Source: Comamonadaceae bacterium (lineage in GTDB: Bacteria; Pseudomonadota; Gammaproteobacteria; Burkholderiales; Burkholderiaceae_C). Taken from it: a stretch of 26,077 nt of DNA. Position numbers and translations under genes: made by a program. The DNA lies in contig CANGZG010000006.1 of assembly GCA_947458415.1 (NCBI GenBank), positions 1-26,077 on the forward strand. Direction: 5' to 3'. Shown piece after piece: positions 7,929 through 15,904 of the stretch; position 1 is the stretch's first letter; each line of letters starts with the position of its first letter. Below the pieces are notes generated by a model, which worked only from the letters and a program-made list of their open reading frames with translations, made no database searches and was not told the origin of the DNA.

Positions 7929-8552
7929 ATGACTTTTTTAGCCCGAATCCTCTTGTCCGTCGGCCTGACGGGCTTTTTTTTGGTAGCGCATGCGCAAGGC
8001 ACTGCCCCTGCCAAAGCCGATCCCGCCAAAGGCGCAGCCGTTTACAACGGGGTATGCGTCAGTTGCCACGGGGCAGACGGCAATTCAGCCATTCCTGCCA
8101 ATCCCAAACTGGCACAACAACACCCCGAATACCTGGCCAAGCAACTGGCCGAGTTCAAATCCGGCAGCCGCGCCAATCCCGTCATGATGGGGTTTGCCTC
8201 CGCGCTCAGCGTTGACGACATGAAAAACCTGGGCGCTTACCTGGCCAGTGCCAAAGCGAAACCTGGTTTTGCCAAAGACAAAGACCTGGCCGCGTTGGGT
8301 GAAAAAATTTACCGTGGTGGCATTGCCGACAGACAAATCCCTGCGTGTGCCGGCTGTCACAGTCCCAACGGCGCCGGCATCCCTGCCCAGTACCCGCGTT
8401 TGAGCGGACAGCATGCCGATTACACCGCCTCTCAATTGACCCAATTCCGCGATGGGATTCGCAAGAACAGTCTGCAAATGAGCCAAGTCGCTGCTAAATT
8501 GAACGACCGTGAAATCAAAGCCTTGGCTGATTACATCGCTGGTTTGAACTGA
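7929..8552 (+). CDS. Cytochrome c4, di-haem
   Basis: A 207-residue periplasmic di-haem cytochrome. The signal peptide MTFLARILLSVGLTGFFLVAHA is followed by mature QGTAP. Haem motifs are CVSCH at 43-47 and CAGCH at 140-144, in two similar halves ending LSVDDMKNLGAYLAS and LNDREIKALADYIAGLN. Family members ferry electrons to terminal oxidases. The open frame reaches upstream to 7263 antisense to engB, but the start at 7929 is fixed by the signal peptide. A possible -10 box, TAGAAT at 7894-7899, lies upstream without a convincing -35. The gene is paralogous to the cytochrome at 818-1396. It ends just before a clear terminator. Confidence 0.92.
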   Translation: MTFLARILLSVGLTGFFLVAHAQGTAPAKADPAKGAAVYNGVCVSCHGADGNSAIPANPKLAQQHPEYLAKQLAEFKSGSRANPVMMGFASALSVDDMKNLGAYLASAKAKPGFAKDKDLAALGEKIYRGGIADRQIPACAGCHSPNGAGIPAQYPRLSGQHADYTASQLTQFRDGIRKNSLQMSQVAAKLNDREIKALADYIAGLN

Positions 8553-8574
8553 TTCCCTGTTGCTTCATTCCCTC

Positions 8575-8600
8575 AAGGCTGACCAAGTGTCAGCCTTTTT
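8575..8600 (+). terminator. Rho-independent terminator after cytochrome c4
   Basis: The perfect 9-bp stem AAGGCTGAC / GTCAGCCTT around the loop CAAGT is followed by a T-run, 23 bases after the cytochrome stop. It isolates cytochrome c4 from msrP. Confidence 0.9.
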
Positions 8601-8607
8601 CATGTTC

Positions 8608-8612
8608 AGGAG
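8608..8612 (+). promoter_or_regulatory. Shine-Dalgarno of msrP
   Basis: AGGAG lies 7 bases before ATG 8620. It selects that start over the longer in-frame start at 8560, which lies upstream of the terminator hairpin. Confidence 0.8.
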
Positions 8613-8619
8613 TTGTGTC

Positions 8620-9603
8620 ATGTTGATTCGTCAAGACGATGGTTTTCATCATCCGGTGGCCAGCGAGATCACGCCAGCACAGGTGTACGCGAAGCGACGC
8701 GATTTTTTGCAGCAATTGGCGACAGCCGGTTTGCTGGCCAGCGCTGGCGGTGCCTGGGCGCAATCGGCCGTGCCGCGCCCCGGCAAGCTCGCGCCATTGA
8801 ACAGCAAGTCGGCGACTTTCGCAGGCGCGCAAGCCACTGACACCGTCACACCCTACAAAGACGCCAGCACTTACAACAATTTTTACGAATTCGGCACCGA
8901 CAAATCTGACCCCGCAGAAAACGCGCACACCTTGAAAACCCGTCCCTGGTCGGTGGACATTGAAGGCATGGTGAAAAAACCGGGGGTGTTGAATCTGGAA
9001 GATTTGCTCAAACTCAGCCCCATGGAAGATCGCATTTACCGTTTGCGGTGCGTCGAAGGTTGGTCCATGGTCATCCCTTGGGTCGGCTATTCCTTGTCTG
9101 AGTTGATCAAAAAAGTGGAACCCTTGGGCAGCGCGAAATTTGTCGAGTTCGTCACCTTGGCTGACCCCAAAACCATGCCCTACGTGGGCTCGCGGGTGTT
9201 GAGTTGGCCCTACATCGAGGGCCTGCGCATGGACGAAGCCATGCACCCGTTGACCTTGTTGACCTTTGGCATGTACGGTGAAGTGTTGCCCAACCAAAAC
9301 GGTGCGCCGGTGCGCGTGACGGTGCCCTGGAAATATGGCTTCAAGAGCGGCAAGAGCATTGTGAAAATCCGTTTCACAGACAAGCAACCCTTGACCGCAT
9401 GGAACAAAGCCGCGGCCAATGAATACGGTTTTTATTCGAATGTGAACCCGAAGGTGGACCACCCCCGCTGGAGCCAAGCCACCGAGCGGCGAATTGGTGA
9501 AGGCGGCTTGTTTGCCAAAAAACTCAAGACATTGATGTTCAATGGCTACGAACCGCAGGTGGGGCAGTTGTATGCGGGCATGGATTTGGCCAAGAATTTC
9601 TAA
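8620..9603 (+). CDS. msrP: Protein-methionine-sulfoxide reductase catalytic subunit MsrP (YedY)
   Basis: A 327-residue molybdopterin enzyme of the sulfite-oxidase fold that repairs oxidised methionines in periplasmic proteins. A Tat signal is present (KRRDFLQQLATAGLLASAGGAWA, twin Arg at 26-27). The Mo-ligand cysteine is Cys144 in LRCVEGWSM, with the following WVGYSLSELI and VTVPWKYGFKSGKSI blocks typical of YedY. The N-terminal 24 residues before the Tat motif resemble the long n-region of betaproteobacterial MsrP. It is followed after about 26 bases by its haem-binding membrane partner msrQ, forming the usual two-gene operon. Exported folded through Tat. Confidence 0.95.
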   Translation: MLIRQDDGFHHPVASEITPAQVYAKRRDFLQQLATAGLLASAGGAWAQSAVPRPGKLAPLNSKSATFAGAQATDTVTPYKDASTYNNFYEFGTDKSDPAENAHTLKTRPWSVDIEGMVKKPGVLNLEDLLKLSPMEDRIYRLRCVEGWSMVIPWVGYSLSELIKKVEPLGSAKFVEFVTLADPKTMPYVGSRVLSWPYIEGLRMDEAMHPLTLLTFGMYGEVLPNQNGAPVRVTVPWKYGFKSGKSIVKIRFTDKQPLTAWNKAAANEYGFYSNVNPKVDHPRWSQATERRIGEGGLFAKKLKTLMFNGYEPQVGQLYAGMDLAKNF

Positions 9604-9629
9604 CCCCTGACAAGCCTGGTGTGACTGTC

Positions 9630-10256
9630 ATGCTGAGCAAAGTACCGTGGCAACAAGCACTGCTGTCGCCGCGCGCACACTGGGCGTGGTATGGGGTGTT
9701 GGCGTGGCCTTTGGTGTGGATGGTGTGGGCCCTGTTCAACGATGCCTTGGGTGCCAACCCGGCAGAAGCCCTGAGTCGTTCAAGCGGGGACTGGACCCTG
9801 CGATGGCTTTGCCTCGTGTTGGCCATCACCCCATTGCGCCACATCGCGGGCGTGCCGGCATTGTTGCGGTTCAGACGCAGCATCGGGGTGGCTTGCTTCA
9901 TTTACGCCAGCGTGCACATGCTGTGCTACGCCTGGTTTGACCAAAACGGTGATTTGACAGAAATCGCCAAAGACTTGGTCAAACGCCCGTTCATTTGGCT
10001 GGGCATGTTGGCGTTTGTGGTGATGCTGCCCTTGGCCGTGACCTCTAACAATGCTTCGGTGCGGTGGCTGGGCGGCAAGCGTTGGCAACAACTGCACCGC
10101 ATGGTGTATCTGTTGCCCGTGCTGGCGGTATTGCATTTTTATTGGATGCGCGCAGGCAAAAACAATTTTGACGAGGTGTGGGTTTACGCTTTGGTGTTGT
10201 CGGTGTTGCTGGTTTGGCGTGTCTGGTGGAAGGCCAAAACTTCGCCGCGCATTTGA
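9630..10256 (+). CDS. msrQ: MsrQ haem-binding membrane subunit (YedZ)
   Basis: A protein of 208 residues with about six hydrophobic segments and the conserved histidines of YedZ: TPLRHIAGVPALLRFRRSIG, YASVHMLCYAWF, and WQQLHRMVYLLPVLAVLHFYW. It is an inner-membrane b-haem protein that passes electrons from the quinone pool or a flavin reductase to MsrP. The start may be ATG 9630 or GTG 9621, three codons earlier; no strong Shine-Dalgarno distinguishes them. The last 73 bases overlap the convergent lysA gene. Confidence 0.93.
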   Translation: MLSKVPWQQALLSPRAHWAWYGVLAWPLVWMVWALFNDALGANPAEALSRSSGDWTLRWLCLVLAITPLRHIAGVPALLRFRRSIGVACFIYASVHMLCYAWFDQNGDLTEIAKDLVKRPFIWLGMLAFVVMLPLAVTSNNASVRWLGGKRWQQLHRMVYLLPVLAVLHFYWMRAGKNNFDEVWVYALVLSVLLVWRVWWKAKTSPRI

Positions 10257-11503
10257 TCTTGAACCGTCTCACGCTGGCGAATCACATGGGCTTGGTGGCC
10301 GTCGACCAGTATTTCAGCCGCGCGGCCGCGCGTGTTGTAGTTGCTGGCCATGCTCATGCAATAAGCGCCCGCTGACAGAACCGCCAATGTTTCACCGGCT
10401 TGCACGTTCAACAGTCGGTCACGACCGATCCAGTCGCCGCTTTCGCACACTGGCCCCACCACGTCGTACAAGTGTGCAGGCGCATCGGTTTGCACCAACG
10501 GCACGATCTGGTGAAACGCTTCGTACATCGCGGGGCGCGGCAAATCGTTCATGGCGGCATCGATGATGCAGAAATTTTTCTGCTCGCCCGGCTTGAGGAA
10601 TTGCACTTCACTCAAACACACACCGGCGTTGCCCACCAAAGAGCGGCCTGGTTCGATCATCAAACGGCGTTGCCCAAAACCGCGCGCGTCCAGGCGCGCC
10701 AACAACGCGGCCCACAGCGTGTCAGCCGAAGGCGGGGTGTCATTGTTGTAATTGATGCCCAGACCGCCACCGAAATCCAAATGGTGAATCGGTATGCCCG
10801 CCGCTTCAATTTGCTCGACCAGATCCAACATTTTGTCCAGCGCATCTAAATAAGGCTCGCTGGTGGTGATTTGTGAGCCGATGTGGCAATCGATGCCCAC
10901 CACGTTCAAGCCGGGCAATTGGGCGGCATGTTGATACGCCTGCAAGGTGCGCTCATGCGCAATGCCAAATTTGTTGCCCTTCAGACCCGTGGAAATATAG
11001 GGGTGCGTTTTCGGATCCACATTAGGGTTCACGCGGATGCTCACCGGTGCGACTTTGCCCAAAGACAGCGCCACTTGGTTCAGCACGTCAAGTTCTGCTT
11101 CGCTCTCCACGTTAAAGCACGCAATGCCAGCTTCTAACGCGACACGCATTTCTTCACGGGTTTTGCCCACGCCTGAAAAAATCACATCCGCAGCATGACC
11201 GCCAGCGGCCAACACCCGCTCGAGTTCGCCCTCAGACACAATGTCAAAGCCACAACCCGCTTGCGCAAACACTTGCAACACGCCCAAACTGGAATTGGCT
11301 TTCATGGCGTAATGCACTTTGGCATCGCGACCCACAAATGCCCGTTGGTAAGCCGCCAGGGCATGCAACATGGCCGCTTTCGAATACACAAACAAGGGCG
11401 TGCCATGCGCTTTCGCCAAGTCGTTTAAGCACATGTCCTCGATGAATAACTGGGGTCCACGGTAAGCCAAAAACGGCGCGCCAGGCAGGGTGTGAGAGGT
11501 CAT
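10184..11503 (-). CDS. lysA: Diaminopimelate decarboxylase
   Basis: A 439-residue PLP enzyme that makes L-lysine from meso-diaminopimelate. The PLP lysine is Lys68 in HYAMKANSSLGV, followed by the conserved HIGSQ, GGGLGI, PGRSLVGNAG, and VCESGDWIGRDR (active-site Cys-Glu) motifs. The C-terminal 24 residues or so (after MRGEVLAF) are low-complexity and encoded opposite the end of msrQ, so they look like a species-specific extension rather than fold. The gene follows lptM by 26 bases on the same strand, a common lptM-lysA pair in proteobacteria. Confidence 0.96.
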   Translation of the reverse strand: MTSHTLPGAPFLAYRGPQLFIEDMCLNDLAKAHGTPLFVYSKAAMLHALAAYQRAFVGRDAKVHYAMKANSSLGVLQVFAQAGCGFDIVSEGELERVLAAGGHAADVIFSGVGKTREEMRVALEAGIACFNVESEAELDVLNQVALSLGKVAPVSIRVNPNVDPKTHPYISTGLKGNKFGIAHERTLQAYQHAAQLPGLNVVGIDCHIGSQITTSEPYLDALDKMLDLVEQIEAAGIPIHHLDFGGGLGINYNNDTPPSADTLWAALLARLDARGFGQRRLMIEPGRSLVGNAGVCLSEVQFLKPGEQKNFCIIDAAMNDLPRPAMYEAFHQIVPLVQTDAPAHLYDVVGPVCESGDWIGRDRLLNVQAGETLAVLSAGAYCMSMASNYNTRGRAAEILVDGHQAHVIRQRETVQDQMRGEVLAFHQTRQTSNTDNTKA

Positions 11504-11529
11504 GAAACGGTTTTCGTGATGGCCAAAGC

Positions 11530-11700
11530 TCAGCGTTTGGCGGGCGCCTCTGAGGGCAGGGAAGGGATCAGCACATCTGGAAACTTGGTGCGCTCTTGGG
11601 CTTCAGGCTCGTTGGGCAACACCAGTTCGCCTTTCATCCCGCAGCCGATGACCATGGGAATCGCAAGGGCGAGCAGGCTGCCTAGAATCGCTGATTTCAT
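11530..11700 (-). CDS. lptM: LPS translocon maturation lipoprotein LptM (YifL-like)
   Basis: A 56-residue lipoprotein: a short signal MKSAILGSLLALAIPMVIG with lipobox cysteine Cys20, then the family's CGMKGELVLP signature and a disordered Pro/Glu-rich tail. LptM assists oxidative maturation of the LptD-LptE translocon at the outer membrane in Escherichia coli. The open frame extends to 11757, but ATG 11700 gives a normal lipoprotein signal. It precedes lysA and is divergent from cyaY, the conserved setting for this gene, which strengthens an otherwise small call. Confidence 0.88.
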   Translation of the reverse strand: MKSAILGSLLALAIPMVIGCGMKGELVLPNEPEAQERTKFPDVLIPSLPSEAPAKR

Positions 11701-11759
11701 GCCGAAATTGTAATAGCCGCTTTGGCGGTGACCGGCCAACCATTTGGATACGCACACAG

Positions 11760-12089
11760 ATGACCGATAACGAATTCATGGACCAAGCCGAGCGCTTGTT
11801 GCAACAACTGGAAAAGGCTTGCGATTTGCTCAACGACCAAGCGGACGTGGACATCGACAACCAGCGCGTGGGCGGCATGGTGACAATGACTTTCCCCAAC
11901 CGCAGCCAATTGATTGTCAATTTACAAAAACCATTGCATGAAATATGGCTGGCCGCCCAAAGCGGGGGGTATCACTACCGGTTTGATGGGGCGCATTGGC
12001 AAGACACCAAAGGCCAAGGCGAATTCTGGCAGCAACTCACGCAAGACGCCAGCCGCCAATTTGGCGCGGCATTGCATTTTCAAATGTGA
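11760..12089 (+). CDS. cyaY: Frataxin homologue CyaY
   Basis: A 109-residue cytosolic iron-binding regulator of Fe-S cluster assembly. It has an acidic first helix (DNEFMDQAERLLQQLEKACDLL), a VDIDNQRVGGMVTMTFPN strand pair, and the family signature region LIVNLQKPLHEIWLAAQSGGYHYRF, ending with the WQDTKGQGEFWQQL helix. Length and order match the family. It is divergent from lptM, with 59 bp between the starts, and convergent with the penicillin-binding protein gene, 29 bp apart and without a recognisable terminator. Confidence 0.95.
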   Translation: MTDNEFMDQAERLLQQLEKACDLLNDQADVDIDNQRVGGMVTMTFPNRSQLIVNLQKPLHEIWLAAQSGGYHYRFDGAHWQDTKGQGEFWQQLTQDASRQFGAALHFQM

Positions 12090-12118
12090 GTTGACACCCG
12101 CTGCGGGCATGCCAAGGC

Positions 12119-14497
12119 TCAGTCCTTGAACATGTCCAAGATTTTCTTTTTCTCTGCATCCGCCGCCGGTTCACCGTCATTGCTTTTGCCCTCCATGCCG
12201 AGGGTGGTGACGCCGTTGCTGTGCGCGTATTCACTGAAATACCAGTCGTTGCCTTCAAACACCACGCCTGCAGGCACGGGCATGCCGTTGACCGGTGTGT
12301 TTTTCAAAGCGTGTTGCATGTAAGTGATCCACACTGGCAAGCTCAAACCGCCACCGGTTTCACGGTCGCCGAGTTTGCGTGGCGTGTCGTAGCCAATCCA
12401 AGTCACCGCTGTCAGTGTGGGGTGGTAACCGGCGAACCATGCGTCCATCGAGTCATTGGTGGTGCCGGTTTTGCCGTAAATGTCACCGCGCTTGAGCGTG
12501 GCTTGCGCGCGCATCGCCGTGCCTGAGCGGGTCACTTCTTGCAGCAAATGGCTGATGACAAATGCGTTGCGTGGTTCGATGGCACGCGAGCGTTCATCGA
12601 GCTCGATCGGCGTGTAAGCCGACAACACTTTGCCCAAAGGGTCGGTGACTTTGGTGATCAAGTAGGGCTTGACCAAATAGCCGCCATTGGCAAACACCGA
12701 ATACCCCAGCGCCACTTGCATCGGGGTGACAGAGCCCGCGCCCAAGGCCATGGTCAGGTAAGGCGGGTGTTTGTCGGGGTCAAAACCGAAACGGCTGATC
12801 CACTGTTGTGCGTTGGGCGGTCCGACGGCTTCCAAAATGCGAATAGACACCATGTTTTTGGATTTGGCCAACGCGGTTTTCAAGCTCATCACGCCTTCGA
12901 ATTTGCCGTCGTAATTTTTGGGCTCCCACGCTTGGCTGCCCGTGGCGGCAGCGTCAAAAAACAACGGCGCGTCGTTGACCTGCGTGGTGGCAGTGAAGCC
13001 TTTTTCCAAAGCCGCAGAGTAAATGAATGGCTTGAAACTCGACCCCGGTTGTCGCCAAGCTTGGATCACATGGTTGAATTTGTTTTTCTCAAAGTCAAAG
13101 CCGCCGACCAATGAACGGATCGCGCCATCTGCCGGGTCGATGGCGACAAACGCACCTTCGACCTCGGGCAATTGGGTGAGCCCCCAATCGCCTTTGGCGT
13201 TTTTGGCCACGCGCACCACCGCCCCCGGGCGCAATTTGATGTTGGCCGCCGCCTTGTCAGACAAGCCGGAAGTCACGGGTTTCAAGCCGTCGCCGGTGAT
13301 GTCCAAGACCTCGCTGTTTTGCCGCATCACGCGCACTTTTTTCGGTGTGGCTTCCAGCACCACGGCGCTGAGCAAGTCCCCCTTGTCGCCGGCTTCAATC
13401 AATGCATCGTCAATCGCGTCTTCGAGTTCGCGGGCATCGGTGGGCAAGTCGATGAACTTTTCGGGGCCACGGTAAACCTGTCGCAATTCATAGTCCAAGA
13501 TGCCGCGACGTAGCGCTTGGTAAGCGATTTCTTGGTCATCGGCTTTGATGGTGGTGTAGACATTCAAGCCGCGTGTGTAAATTTCAGCGCCATATTGCGC
13601 GAACATGAGTTGGCGCGCCATCTCAGCCACGTATTCGGCATGCGTGTTGTTGGGGGTCGAGACATTGCGGATTTTGAGCTCTTCGGTTTTGGCGGCCTGG
13701 GCTTGCGCCTCGGTGATGAAGCCGTTTTCTTCCATGCGCTCGATGATGTAGAGCTGACGCGAACGGGCCCGTTTCGGGTTGTTGATCGGGTTGTAGGCAG
13801 ATGGTGCTTTGGGCAAGCCAGCGAGCATGGCGGCTTCGGCAATGCTCAATGACTGAATGGGTTTGCCAAAATACGTTTCCGCCGCGGCTGCAAAGCCGTA
13901 GGCCCGGTGACCCAGAAAAATCTGGTTCAGGTAAATCTCAAAAATCTGGTCTTTGGTCAGCAAGTGCTCGAGCTTGTAAGTCAACAGCAGCTCGTAAATT
14001 TTTCGAGTGAATGTTTTTTCAGACGAGAGGTACACATTGCGTGCCACCTGCATGGTGATGGTGGAGGCGCCTTGGCTTTTCGCGCGCCCCACATTTGCCA
14101 AACTGGCACGCGCCAAGCCGATGTAATCCACGCCGCCGTGTTTGTAAAAGCGCGCGTCCTCGATGGACAGCACCGCTTGCTTGACCACATCCGGGATGTC
14201 TTTGAACGGCACGAGTTTGCGTCGTTCTTCGCCAAATTCACCGATGACTTTGCCCTCGACCGAGAACACACGCATCGACAATTTGGGACGGTAATCGGCC
14301 AAATCGGAAATGTCTGGCAGTTGCGGATAAGCCATGACCAGCGCCACCCCGACCAGCAGCACCAGGCTCAAGCCCGCCGCCACAGAAAACCCCATGAACC
14401 ACCCAAAAAAACTGCCCAGCACGCGCCACAGCGTGTTGGCGGGTGGCAAATTCAGATCACCTGTGGGGCGATCTTTGGCGGGCGGTGTAGGGGGCAT
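12119..14497 (-). CDS. mrcA: Penicillin-binding protein 1A (bifunctional transglycosylase/transpeptidase)
   Basis: A 792-residue class A PBP that polymerises and crosslinks peptidoglycan at the inner membrane. It has a cytoplasmic N-terminus and a TM segment at about 26-56. The GT51 domain has its catalytic Glu in SIEDARFYKHGG (about 113) and GASTITMQVARN after it. An inserted OB-like region precedes the transpeptidase, which carries SSFK at 486-489, SKN further on, and KTG at 676-678. The open frame extends to 14629, but ATG 14497 gives the usual N-terminus and leaves room for a promoter. It is divergent from the pilM-type operon, the same ponA/pil-hof neighbourhood found in many proteobacteria. 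Confidence 0.95.
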   Translation of the reverse strand: MPPTPPAKDRPTGDLNLPPANTLWRVLGSFFGWFMGFSVAAGLSLVLLVGVALVMAYPQLPDISDLADYRPKLSMRVFSVEGKVIGEFGEERRKLVPFKDIPDVVKQAVLSIEDARFYKHGGVDYIGLARASLANVGRAKSQGASTITMQVARNVYLSSEKTFTRKIYELLLTYKLEHLLTKDQIFEIYLNQIFLGHRAYGFAAAAETYFGKPIQSLSIAEAAMLAGLPKAPSAYNPINNPKRARSRQLYIIERMEENGFITEAQAQAAKTEELKIRNVSTPNNTHAEYVAEMARQLMFAQYGAEIYTRGLNVYTTIKADDQEIAYQALRRGILDYELRQVYRGPEKFIDLPTDARELEDAIDDALIEAGDKGDLLSAVVLEATPKKVRVMRQNSEVLDITGDGLKPVTSGLSDKAAANIKLRPGAVVRVAKNAKGDWGLTQLPEVEGAFVAIDPADGAIRSLVGGFDFEKNKFNHVIQAWRQPGSSFKPFIYSAALEKGFTATTQVNDAPLFFDAAATGSQAWEPKNYDGKFEGVMSLKTALAKSKNMVSIRILEAVGPPNAQQWISRFGFDPDKHPPYLTMALGAGSVTPMQVALGYSVFANGGYLVKPYLITKVTDPLGKVLSAYTPIELDERSRAIEPRNAFVISHLLQEVTRSGTAMRAQATLKRGDIYGKTGTTNDSMDAWFAGYHPTLTAVTWIGYDTPRKLGDRETGGGLSLPVWITYMQHALKNTPVNGMPVPAGVVFEGNDWYFSEYAHSNGVTTLGMEGKSNDGEPAADAEKKKILDMFKD

Positions 14498-14539
14498 GTG
14501 AGGCAGCCGGCGCGGGGCCGTTGTGGATGGAGAAAGTGG

Positions 14540-14568
14540 ATTGTAAAAAAAATGCCAGTCCAGCTTAA
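14540..14568 (-). promoter_or_regulatory. Candidate sigma-70 promoter of the PBP1A gene
   Basis: On the minus strand, TTAAGC (weak -35) and TACAAT (good -10) are separated by 17 bases, about 43 bases before ATG 14497. This is pattern matching only. Confidence 0.35.
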
Positions 14569-14576
14569 CCGACAAG

Positions 14577-14604
14577 ACCTTTGGCGCATTTACAACCTTT
14601 GGCG
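14577..14604 (+). repeat. Direct repeat upstream of pilM
   Basis: ACCTTTGGCG occurs at 14577-14586 and again at 14595-14604, an 18-bp period, in the intergenic region between the PBP1A gene and pilM. It could be a two-site binding element for a regulator of the pil/hof operon, or chance. Confidence 0.4.
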
Positions 14605-14627
14605 TTCCTCTTTGCACAAGGATTGCC

Positions 14628-15338
14628 ATGTTCCGTCAGCGTCACCGCCAGTCCCTTGGGCTGGGCATCATCGTTAACCAACGCGGCATTGCGTTGGCGC
14701 AGTCAAACCAATCGGATGCGCACCAGCAAGCGCATCCCGCATGGCATTGGCAAGCCTATTCGGTTCGCGATCTCGCTTGCCGCCAGACCGACTGGCCGGA
14801 CCCGCATTGCTTGCGATGGGCGCGACAACGCAGCGGGTTTGTGGCGGCTTCGGTGGCCATGGCTTTGCCGCCAGCGCAGTTGTTGCGCTTCACTTTCCCA
14901 GTCCACACCGGCATGGGGCCAAAACAGCTGCAAGCGCATCTGCAAGCGCTGCTGACCAGTGCGTTGCCTTGGCCTGTGAGCGAGGCGCTGTGGGATTACC
15001 AGTTGATTGAACCCCAGGCTGAGATGGCCACCACCACGCTCGCGGCTAACCGGCCGGCTTGGTTGAATGCCGCGTTGCAAGCGCAGCCGTCTTGGCAAGC
15101 AGAGGTGTTGGCCATTCGCAAAGCCTGGGCGCAAGCATGCGAGCAATGGTGTCGCCAGGCAGGTCTGCGCTTGGTCAAGCTCGAACCGGAATGGCAGGCC
15201 AGCATGCGCTGGCAAACAGTGGTGCAAAACAGCAGCGTGGCGGTGTTGCAAGAACCACCGTGCGAGGCAGCAGACGCGTTGACCAACAGTGAATGGGCGG
15301 TGCTGTGTGGTTTGGCATTGGGCGTGGGCAAGCCATGA
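14628..15338 (+). CDS. pilM: PilM/HofM-like protein, short form
   Basis: A 236-residue protein assigned to the PilM/HofM position mainly from synteny: first gene after the divergent PBP1A gene, followed by pilN, pilO-P and pilQ. The sequence is strongly diverged. The N-terminal GLGIIVNQRGIALAQ resembles the first strands of an actin-like fold, and it ends WAVLCGLALGVGKP, like the GLAL end of relatives. Full PilM proteins have about 350 residues with a complete nucleotide-binding fold, whereas this one is close to the HofM/ComA size. It presumably sits on the cytoplasmic side and binds the PilN tail. AAGGA five bases before ATG 14628 supports the start. Confidence 0.7.
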   Translation: MFRQRHRQSLGLGIIVNQRGIALAQSNQSDAHQQAHPAWHWQAYSVRDLACRQTDWPDPHCLRWARQRSGFVAASVAMALPPAQLLRFTFPVHTGMGPKQLQAHLQALLTSALPWPVSEALWDYQLIEPQAEMATTTLAANRPAWLNAALQAQPSWQAEVLAIRKAWAQACEQWCRQAGLRLVKLEPEWQASMRWQTVVQNSSVAVLQEPPCEAADALTNSEWAVLCGLALGVGKP

Positions 15339-15904
15339 GTGAGTTCAATTTGTTGCCGTGGCGCGAGCAACGCCGCAAACTCAGCATTCGTCGTTGGCAA
15401 GCGGGTTTGGTGGTCGCGGCGGTGTTCACGGCGTCAACGGTCTGCTTGCTCGACAGGGCTTGGGACCATTGGTTATTTGACCAGCAAGCCAGACAGCAAC
15501 AGGCCGAGCAAACCATGGCGCAATGGCACAAGGAATTGAAAGCCGATGCGCTGTGGCAAAGCCGCGCCCGCATGGCGCAGCAAGTGAAAGCCGACTGGAC
15601 AGGGTGGCAACAACAACAAACCCGTTCTTGGCAAGCGATGCAACAGTGGTTGTCCGTTCCGCCGCGCGGCGTGCAAATCGAGCGCGCGGTTTGGCGCGAT
15701 CAACAATGGCAACTCAACGGCTGGGCGTTGAGCGAAGGGCATTGGAAAAACTGGCAGACAGCGTTGGCAGTGGGAGGTTTTTCGGCCCAGGCGGACCGGG
15801 CGCAATGGGCGTCAGCGCAATGGCGGCAAGCGGACGGCATCGCTGCCAAACAACATGCGTTTCAGTTGCCATTGATCACGCCCAACTCAGCGGTCAAACC
15901 ATGA
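15335..15904 (+). CDS. pilN: PilN/HofN-like inner-membrane assembly protein
   Basis: A 189-residue single-pass protein. The N-terminal cytoplasmic motif EFNLLPWREQRRK matches the conserved PilN peptide that docks into PilM. A TM segment follows at about 22-38, then a Gln/Ala-rich coiled-coil region (about 45-100) and a small alpha/beta periplasmic domain (VQIERAVWRDQQWQLNGWALSE). It forms the inner-membrane ring with PilO in type IV pilus or DNA-uptake machines. The ATG overlaps the pilM stop as ATGA, and its own stop overlaps the next start in the same way. Trp and Gln are unusually frequent, as in the neighbouring gene. Confidence 0.85.
   Translation: MSEFNLLPWREQRRKLSIRRWQAGLVVAAVFTASTVCLLDRAWDHWLFDQQARQQQAEQTMAQWHKELKADALWQSRARMAQQVKADWTGWQQQQTRSWQAMQQWLSVPPRGVQIERAVWRDQQWQLNGWALSEGHWKNWQTALAVGGFSAQADRAQWASAQWRQADGIAAKQHAFQLPLITPNSAVKP

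Noticed and set aside
13907..14677. A 256-codon plus-strand open frame across the start of the PBP1A gene
   Set aside because: It is antisense to the conserved transglycosylase domain and overlaps the promoter and pilM start; no domain is seen.
15523..15900. N-terminal extension of the PilO-PilP frame inside pilN
   Set aside because: It is an out-of-frame reading of pilN; the ATGA overlap at 15901 and the TM placement fit the shorter start.
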